Source: Sandaracinaceae bacterium
GTDB lineage: Bacteria; Myxococcota_A; Polyangia; Polyangiales; Sandaracinaceae
Direction of reading: 5' to 3'
DNA length: 7,344 bases
NCBI GenBank assembly: GCA_025056955.1
Contig: JANWYL010000157.1
Span: 1-7,344 of the forward strand
The translations under genes were made by a program, and so were the position numbers. The notes beneath the pieces are model-generated. The model ran no database searches and had not been told where the DNA came from. It worked only from the letters and a program-made list of their open reading frames with translations. The stretch's first letter is position 1. The number at the start of each line of letters is the position of its first letter. This document shows positions 1-4,836 of the stretch, in pieces.

Positions 1-1206
1 CACCGACACAATCAGGGTTGCAACCACAGTAAAAGCAGCGACAAAAACGATGCTCGCAATCACCAGGCTCAGCATGATTTTTTGAATGGCAAGGGCAGTG
101 AAAAGGTTGTGATTGAGCGCTTGCCAATCCATGGTGTGGTAGGAGCCTTCACCAAGTTCTCGCTCAATCGATCGCGCAAAAGCCTTTGCAATTTGAGCGT
201 CAACCAGGCGCACCTCGATGCCATCAACCACATCACCTCGATCAACGAGCTTTTGCACCTCTTTGAGGTGGGCGAGCACCAACTCGGAGTCGTACTCATC
301 GAAGCCTGCGTTGAAAATGCAGCCCACCTCAAACTCCCTCGAGCGTGGGGATTGCCTAGGAGAAGCAAGGCCTCCCCATGTGGAGATGGGCGAAATGACA
401 TGCACGCGATCCCCGACATTGAGCGCCAATTCTTGGGCAAGGGTTGAGCCAACACAAAGCACAGGCAAGGGATCCTGGGAATCTCGAGGGGAATCCTCAA
501 GCATCCGAATGGACTCCTCTGTCCAGGGCATTGAAGGCACCGAGGGAGCTTTAGCGAGTGCGCGCTCGGCATCTTGAGGTGAAGGGACTGCAACTTGAGG
601 AATTTCAATGGGGGAGCCTTGAAGCGATGAGGCATCGGTTGTTGGAGCACTCGAGTCAGGAGGCAAAGGCTCAGTTCTGCCTTGAGACCAAGCGCGTTCC
701 ACGGCCTGAAGATAGGCATCCAGCTCGTTTGGCGCCTCATCCCCACCCCCAGAAACAGACTCACTTGCAAGCTGGCGTAAACTCCCCATATCCCCTGCCA
801 CAACCTGATGCGGCAAGCTCAACACCTTCTCGGCAGTCTCTGGATCAATTCCCTTAAACAACACCCCAGCAATGCGATCACCATGAATCATCATCATGGG
901 ATGGAGTCGAAAAGGCCCTGCTCCAACCACTTCAGGCATCGCCTCAAGGCGCTTCACCACATCGCGATATTCCTCAAAATCACCATATTTCATGATGAGC
1001 ACATGGGCATTGGCCCCAAGGAGCTTGCGGCGAAACTCCTCTTCAAACCCCGTGGTGATTGCCAGCACCGACAAAAAAGCGCCAACTCCTAAAGCCACCC
1101 CCAAAACCGCTATCCACGTGATCACAGAAAGGGATTGGCTTTTGCGCGAAGTGAGATATCGCGAAGCGATGGCGAGGGTATAGTGCACGTCAAAAGTGGA
1201 TTGCAT
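1..1206 (-). CDS. LolC/LolE-family lipoprotein-releasing ABC transporter permease (partial, C-terminus off left edge)
   Basis: This encodes the N-terminal 402 residues of an inner-membrane permease of the LolC/LolE type, which with the LolD ATPase extracts lipoproteins from the inner membrane and passes them to LolA. The reading frame is open without a stop from ATG 1206 to base 1. Residues 14-54 match the family start: a basic cytoplasmic segment (SRYLTSRKSQS), then TM1 (about 28-50, ITWIAVLGVALGVGAF) and the following TTGFEEEFR. A MacB-like periplasmic domain follows, with 'LGANAHVLI' (63-71), 'FKGIDPET' (117-124) and 'ALNVGDRVHVISP' (261-273). Residues 361-402 (WQALNHNLFTALAIQKIM, then a hydrophobic run) fit the family's second transmembrane region. 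Residues about 142-247 form a Ser/Pro/Ala/Glu/Gln-rich stretch not expected in the family. The start has no well-placed ribosome site: GAGGAG lies about 20 nt upstream. An in-frame TGA upstream limits extension. LolC cannot be told from LolE here, and no lolD is in view. Confidence 0.93.
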   Translation of the reverse strand, partial: MQSTFDVHYTLAIASRYLTSRKSQSLSVITWIAVLGVALGVGAFLSVLAITTGFEEEFRRKLLGANAHVLIMKYGDFEEYRDVVKRLEAMPEVVGAGPFRLHPMMMIHGDRIAGVLFKGIDPETAEKVLSLPHQVVAGDMGSLRQLASESVSGGGDEAPNELDAYLQAVERAWSQGRTEPLPPDSSAPTTDASSLQGSPIEIPQVAVPSPQDAERALAKAPSVPSMPWTEESIRMLEDSPRDSQDPLPVLCVGSTLAQELALNVGDRVHVISPISTWGGLASPRQSPRSREFEVGCIFNAGFDEYDSELVLAHLKEVQKLVDRGDVVDGIEVRLVDAQIAKAFARSIERELGEGSYHTMDWQALNHNLFTALAIQKIMLSLVIASIVFVAAFTVVATLIVSV

Positions 1207-1285
1207 TGAATTCAGGGGTAGTTCAACTCCTCACGCAACAAACCCAAAGCTTCTTCGAAAACCTTGACTGAAGAGAATCTCACCC
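1207..1285. promoter_or_regulatory. Divergent intergenic region between the Lol permease and the coiled-coil gene
   Basis: These 79 bp separate two divergently transcribed starts, so promoters for both directions should lie here or just inside the genes. A TTGACT at 1264-1269 resembles a plus-strand -35 box, but a -10 at normal spacing would fall at or after the ATG at 1286, so it is not supported as the promoter of that gene. GAAGAG at 1270-1275 is a weak ribosome-site candidate 10 nt before ATG 1286. On the minus strand GAGGAG (reverse complement of 1227-1232) lies about 20 nt before ATG 1206, too far for a usual Shine-Dalgarno. I see no strong inverted repeat. The regulatory role is inferred from geometry only. 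Confidence 0.4.
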
Positions 1286-1795
1286 ATGCACTCGCGAGGA
1301 GCCCTTTTTGGATTGGCAAAGCTCTATTCAATGCGTGAGGACGAGTCAAAGCAAGCCCTCCGCCAAGCCCTCGAAGCCCATGCCGAGGCCGCAAACGTCC
1401 TCCGCAGTGCTGAGCAAAAGGTGGAAGATCACAAAGAAACCACGCGAAAAAGACTCGAAGCGCTCTTTGTTTCAGAAGGCAGGCTCCGCCCAAAAGAGGG
1501 AGCTTTGCTCTTTGCATGGCGCATGAAGCAAGCCCAAAAAGAAGCTGAGCTGCGTCAGGCGCTCGAAGCAGTCAAAAAAGACGAGAAAAGCGCGCGAGAA
1601 CTCGTCGAGGAGGCACAGGCTCTTCTGGTTCAAGCCCAAGCTGAGTCCAAAGCCATCGCAGCTCGCTTAGAGCGCCTCAGGGCCGCCATCCGAAGAAAGG
1701 AAGATGCTCGGTATGAGGAGGAATTGCAGGAAATGACACTCTCAAAGCACAAGAATTTGACTGGCTCCTCATATCGGCCTAAGCTTGGCTTGTGA
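1286..1795 (+). CDS. FliJ/YscO-like charged coiled-coil protein
   Basis: This encodes a 169-residue, strongly charged protein that should be almost entirely alpha-helical coiled coil. Residues 8-45 (FGLAKLYSMREDESKQAL, then ALEAHAEAANVL and SAEQKV) fit the FliJ/YscO N-terminal pattern, a 'LxKLLxlRexxexxa' start running into long heptads. FliJ and YscO are small cytosolic stalk or chaperone-escort proteins of flagellar and type III export ATPases. The length of about 150-170 aa also suits that family. Heptad-like Leu/Ala/Val spacing continues to about residue 150, and the last 15 residues are polar and probably disordered. ATG 1286 is preferred over ATG 1331 because the intervening residues belong to the family-like pattern and a weak GAAGAG precedes it. 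There is no signal peptide or membrane segment. Its TGA overlaps the GTG of the next gene (GTGA, 1792-1795). No other flagellar or secretion gene is visible, so the function is tentative; a generic coiled-coil protein is the alternative. Confidence 0.72.
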   Translation: MHSRGALFGLAKLYSMREDESKQALRQALEAHAEAANVLRSAEQKVEDHKETTRKRLEALFVSEGRLRPKEGALLFAWRMKQAQKEAELRQALEAVKKDEKSARELVEEAQALLVQAQAESKAIAARLERLRAAIRRKEDARYEEELQEMTLSKHKNLTGSSYRPKLGL

Positions 1796-3195
1796 GACTC
1801 TGTCTTCTGGGAGCGCCCGTTTTTCAGGGCTTTTGCTCCTTGCTTGTGCTGCTCTGTGGGTGCGGGGACGGGGTCTTTGCCCAAGGGCTTGCCAAAGCCG
1901 AAGTTGACGTAAGTTGGAGCAGGGAGATTTGGCTAAAGGGCAGCCTGTTTGAAGATGGACTCGAGCAAAGGGAAAATGTGGCCCCCTTCGTTTTTGGACA
2001 AGAAGAGCCCTCACTTGAAGAGGTTTATCCGAGATATCCTCCTCCCCCATTGTTTTACCCGCTCGATGCATCGGGAGCACCGATTTATGGAATTGAGATT
2101 TCAATCGAAGACCCAAGCGGTCACGCCCTCTCTGCGTGGCACAGAGCCCTTCGAAGGGCAGAGCGGGAAGAAGGCCAAGCCAGGATGGTGATTTTTGGTG
2201 CCTCTCATGTTGCCCCAGACATTTGGCCAGGGATGGTGAGAAAAATCCTCCAGAAGCGCTTTGGAGATGGAGGCCCAGGCTTTGTCCTGCCAGCTCCTCC
2301 TTGGCGCGGCTACCATCACGAAGGACTTGAAATCGAGGGAGGAAGGGAGTGGAAAGCGCTGCGCTACCGGCCGCAGGAGGGAATTGGCGGGCGCTTTGGG
2401 TTGGCGGGCGTGGCCATTGAGAGCGAAGCGCCAACATGGGGTCGGGTCCGCTTGATTGATGCCAAAGCCACAAAGTTCGAGTTTTTCTTCGAAAGAAGGC
2501 CAGATGGTGGGATCTTTGAGGTGGTGCTCGACGGGCAGCTTGTGGGCCAGGTCGATACAAAGTCAAGCACGATTGAAAATGCCTACCATACAATTTACGC
2601 TGAAGATGGACCCCACGAGCTTGTCATTCAAACCCTCGAAAATGGCCGCATCAAGCTTTTTGGCGTTGCGATCGAGCGGGAGTTTCCTGGGGTGCTTGTG
2701 GACGCAATGGGAATCAATGGCGGGCGGGCGGCATGGCAGCTCAGCTGGGACGAAGCCCTCTTTTCTGAACACCTCAGAAAGCGAGTGCCCGACCTCGTGG
2801 TGCTTGCGTATGGAACCAATGAAAGCGGTGACGATCACATTCCTCTAAGCCGCTATGAGTCCGATCTGCGCCAAGTGATCGAGCGGATCAAGCGCGCGGT
2901 TCCGTGGGCAAGCTGTTTGCTGGTTGGGCCAAGCGATCGGCCGATTATTTTGAAAAATCGAATCGCCCTTCCTCGACAACGCACCTTCGATGTGATTGCA
3001 GTGCAGAGAAAGCTTGCGCGGATTTATGGGTGCGGTTTTTTTGATCTTGTGGCCTTTGGAGGAGGGCCCCTTCACATTCTCGAATGGGCCCGCGCCCGTC
3101 CTCCCTGGGCCCAACGAGATCGGGTTCATTTCACGCGCCGTGGCTATGAGCGGCTGGGCCAAGTGATTGCAAAAGCCTTGCTCGAGCGCTACTAG
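1792..3195 (+). CDS. Exported SGNH/GDSL-type hydrolase, possibly an O-acetylesterase with an inserted beta domain
   Basis: This encodes a 467-residue SGNH-family esterase. The N-terminus has a hydrophobic signal segment (about 3-23) followed by a loose lipobox L-C-G-C (Cys24); cleavage after VFA (residue 30) is the alternative. Catalytic blocks are recognisable. Block I is 'FGASH' with Ser138 as nucleophile. Block II Gly is probably in 'GINGG' (307-311). Block III is 'YGTNE' with Asn343, and block V is 'DRVHF' with Asp443 and His446. After block I, 'LQKRFGDGGPGFV' (153-165) and 'PWRGYHH' (170-176) resemble the family of large bacterial GDSL lipases. Between blocks I and II, residues about 185-295 look like a beta-sandwich insert, comparable with the carbohydrate-binding-like insert of peptidoglycan O-acetylesterase Ape1. 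The usual block I Asp is Ala137. The GTG start overlaps the preceding stop (GTGA), has no clear ribosome site, and suggests translational coupling. Substrate is not known; peptidoglycan or polysaccharide acyl groups are a reasonable guess. Confidence 0.88.
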   Translation: MRLCLLGAPVFQGFCSLLVLLCGCGDGVFAQGLAKAEVDVSWSREIWLKGSLFEDGLEQRENVAPFVFGQEEPSLEEVYPRYPPPPLFYPLDASGAPIYGIEISIEDPSGHALSAWHRALRRAEREEGQARMVIFGASHVAPDIWPGMVRKILQKRFGDGGPGFVLPAPPWRGYHHEGLEIEGGREWKALRYRPQEGIGGRFGLAGVAIESEAPTWGRVRLIDAKATKFEFFFERRPDGGIFEVVLDGQLVGQVDTKSSTIENAYHTIYAEDGPHELVIQTLENGRIKLFGVAIEREFPGVLVDAMGINGGRAAWQLSWDEALFSEHLRKRVPDLVVLAYGTNESGDDHIPLSRYESDLRQVIERIKRAVPWASCLLVGPSDRPIILKNRIALPRQRTFDVIAVQRKLARIYGCGFFDLVAFGGGPLHILEWARARPPWAQRDRVHFTRRGYERLGQVIAKALLERY

Positions 3196-3198
3196 CCA

Positions 3199-4776
3199 TC
3201 AATCTGGAAAGCCAGCTTCTTTCCACACGCGGACAAGCCGAATTTGATCCTGAGTGAGAGGCGGCGCCGGGCTAAGGGGCATGGCCCTGCTTTCGATCAT
3301 TTGGAGGATTCGATCGATGTTTTGCTTCCATGCCTCGCTCGTGTGAAGAGGCTTGCTCGCGTTTCGCCCGTGGCAAAGTTCACAGTGGTTTCTAAAGAGG
3401 GGAAAGATGTCATTGGCCCAAGTTGCTGGCGGCGGTACATGCAAAGCGAACTTCAGGCGATGGGGCAAAATCGGCTCCCGCCATCTCACTGTGATTTCGA
3501 TGCTGTGATGCCCTCGAGAAAGGTTTTGTGGGTCGATTTCAAAACTCCGCTCAGTGGGTTGAGAAGGCGCATTGTCGATGCGCAGCCGGATCGCTTCAAG
3601 CGCATCTGGATTTTCCGGTTGAATCCGAACCCTCGCCACTTCGCGCAAGCGGCCATCTGAAGGTAGCCCTGTGACCTCTACAAAACGGCGGACGCGCAAG
3701 CGAAAGAGCTTGCCGCTTTTAACCCCCCAGCACATCGACCCAGAAGCGCAGCGTAGGCTTGATCCTTCGGAAAATTCTTGCGGAACTCGGCACTCGCGCC
3801 AGAAAAAGCCATCCCAGTGGGCGCAAAAAAGGCCTCGTGCTCCTTCGCCAAAAAGCCACACTTCGCCTTCGGGGCTTCCAAAAAGAAATCGGGCCAAGCC
3901 CTGAGAAGGCAATTCCACCTTCAGGATGTGCCCGTCGAAAGAAAGGGCATGGAGCGCCCCGCCTTCGATCCACCAGGGCCTGCCCTGGCCGTCAATGGCC
4001 AAGCCCTCAAGGGTTTTTTGACGCTTGAGCCGTAAAGAGGCAATCGGCCTCCCCCCTTGAGCAAGCTCGATGCGCCAAAGCGCGTTTTCTTCGATCGCCC
4101 AAAGCACCACCCTCTCCCTCTTTTTGAAAGCCACAATCCGCTTAACCTGAAACGGCATTCTTTCGAAAGACCAAAAAGAAGCCTGGTTTCCTTGAGCGTG
4201 AAGGAGACCTCGGTTTGTGGCAAAAAACCAATCGACCTTTCCTTCCCCCCAATCCACTTGGGCCGCATCCAACAAAATCAAAGGCTCATCTTCATCCTTT
4301 GGCAAAAAAAGGCTGAGGAGATGGCCTCGGGTAAGCAGCACCGAACGCCCTTCACCCACAACAAGCGCCCATCCCTCCCCTGAAAGAAAGGTGCGCAAAG
4401 GAAACACCCCATCAAAAGGCTGCTCTCCACGATCTTCTGCAACCACAACAGGGGTGATCTGGGTCGCCACTTGGAGAGCCCCATCCGCATCAACCCTAAA
4501 CATTTGGTCGGGACGGATGTGAAGAAGGAGCCCCCTCCTTGAGCTCCCCATCATGCCACCTCCTATCGCTAAGCAAAGAACCCCCCCATCGCCCAAAGGA
4601 ACTGCTTCTTCAATCGCAAAGCCTTCTTCCAAGTCGCCTTGCAAAACGGGCTGAATCTCTTCGACGATGGGTTCGAGCGCTTCACCCCACTTTATCGAGT
4701 CATGATTGCAAGCTGGGAGCAAAAGCATGAGAAAAATGGTCCAGCGTCGGTTTGACCCATCGGAGAAAAGGAACAT
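3199..4776 (-). CDS. Lipoprotein with beta-propeller-like region, Ig-like domain and C-terminal monohaem cytochrome c domain
   Basis: This encodes a 525-residue lipoprotein if read from ATG 4776. That start gives a short signal peptide: basic NRR (9-11), a hydrophobic core, and lipobox L-P-A-C with Cys23. The frame is open further upstream to 4902, but that would overlap the divergent gene and put a long tail before the signal. Residues about 25-375 are beta-rich with repeated aromatic motifs such as 'GLAIDGQGRPWWIEGGALHA' (258-277) and 'GSPEGEVWLFGEGARGLF' (300-317), which suggests a beta-propeller. Residues about 379-448 look like an Ig-like domain ('LSRGHHSIEITVRW', 419-432). The last 75 residues hold one haem c site, CELCH (Cys465, Cys468, His469; bases 3370-3384), and 'RAMP' with Met499 as likely axial ligand, closing with 'LTQDQIRLVRVWKEAGFPD', typical of small cytochrome c domains in exported proteins. 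It should sit in the periplasm or on the outer membrane. Electron partner and substrate are not evident. It faces the esterase gene tail to tail with 3 bp between stops. Confidence 0.88.
   Translation of the reverse strand: MFLFSDGSNRRWTIFLMLLLPACNHDSIKWGEALEPIVEEIQPVLQGDLEEGFAIEEAVPLGDGGVLCLAIGGGMMGSSRRGLLLHIRPDQMFRVDADGALQVATQITPVVVAEDRGEQPFDGVFPLRTFLSGEGWALVVGEGRSVLLTRGHLLSLFLPKDEDEPLILLDAAQVDWGEGKVDWFFATNRGLLHAQGNQASFWSFERMPFQVKRIVAFKKRERVVLWAIEENALWRIELAQGGRPIASLRLKRQKTLEGLAIDGQGRPWWIEGGALHALSFDGHILKVELPSQGLARFLFGSPEGEVWLFGEGARGLFCAHWDGFFWRECRVPQEFSEGSSLRCASGSMCWGVKSGKLFRLRVRRFVEVTGLPSDGRLREVARVRIQPENPDALEAIRLRIDNAPSQPTERSFEIDPQNLSRGHHSIEITVRWREPILPHRLKFALHVPPPATWANDIFPLFRNHCELCHGRNASKPLHTSEAWKQNIDRILQMIESRAMPLSPAPPLTQDQIRLVRVWKEAGFPD
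3205..3225. other. Small perfect inverted repeat just past the esterase stop
   Basis: TGGAAAG (3205-3211) and CTTTCCA (3219-3225) form a 7-bp perfect stem with a 7-nt loop. It begins 10 bp after the stop codon of the esterase gene and lies inside the final codons of the converging cytochrome gene. No T-run follows on the plus strand, so it is not a standard intrinsic terminator. It could slow or stop transcription leaving the esterase operon, or be chance. Confidence 0.25.
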
Positions 4777-4783
4777 GGGACAA

Positions 4784-4789
4784 TATAAT
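4784..4789 (+). promoter_or_regulatory. Consensus -10 box for the FG-GAP lipoprotein gene
   Basis: A perfect TATAAT lies 47 bp before ATG 4837, predicting transcription start near 4796 and a leader of about 40 nt. No -35 at 16-18 bp spacing is evident (cggaga region). TTGACC at 4752-4757 resembles a -35 but is 26 bp away, too far for normal spacing. An activator-dependent promoter or an alternative sigma factor is possible. Confidence 0.5.
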
Positions 4790-4790
4790 A
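4785..4790 (-). promoter_or_regulatory. Putative -10 box for the cytochrome lipoprotein gene, overlapping the plus-strand -10
   Basis: On the minus strand the same AT-rich core reads TATTAT, 8 nt before ATG 4776. Normal geometry would place transcription start at or within a few bases of the ATG, giving a leaderless or nearly leaderless transcript. This fits the absence of a Shine-Dalgarno site there (TGTCCC precedes the ATG). No good -35 was found. The call depends on the start codon choice. Confidence 0.35.
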
Positions 4791-4836
4791 CTAAGCACTT
4801 CCATGAGCAGGCACCATCCCCTATCATGATCACCGT

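Noticed and set aside
69..803. 244-codon open frame on the minus strand
   Set aside because: It lies in another frame of the same strand as the Lol permease, whose own frame is open throughout and has clear family motifs. The product is rich in Leu, Pro, Ser and Arg with no domain.
1264..1269. TTGACT as a -35 box for the coiled-coil gene
   Set aside because: The matching -10 would fall at or after the start codon, and nothing resembling one is there.
1212..1517. 101-codon minus-strand open frame ending just before the permease start
   Set aside because: Its position suggested an upstream operon partner, but it is antisense to the coiled-coil gene, whose regular heptads and overlap with the next gene are far more convincing.
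1769..2593. 274-codon minus-strand open frame
   Set aside because: It is antisense to the SGNH hydrolase, lacks domain features, and has an Arg/Pro/Leu/Gln-rich shadow composition.
3244..3660. 138-codon plus-strand open frame
   Set aside because: It is antisense to the cytochrome and Ig-like domains, where CxxCH and Met ligand motifs establish the true frame.
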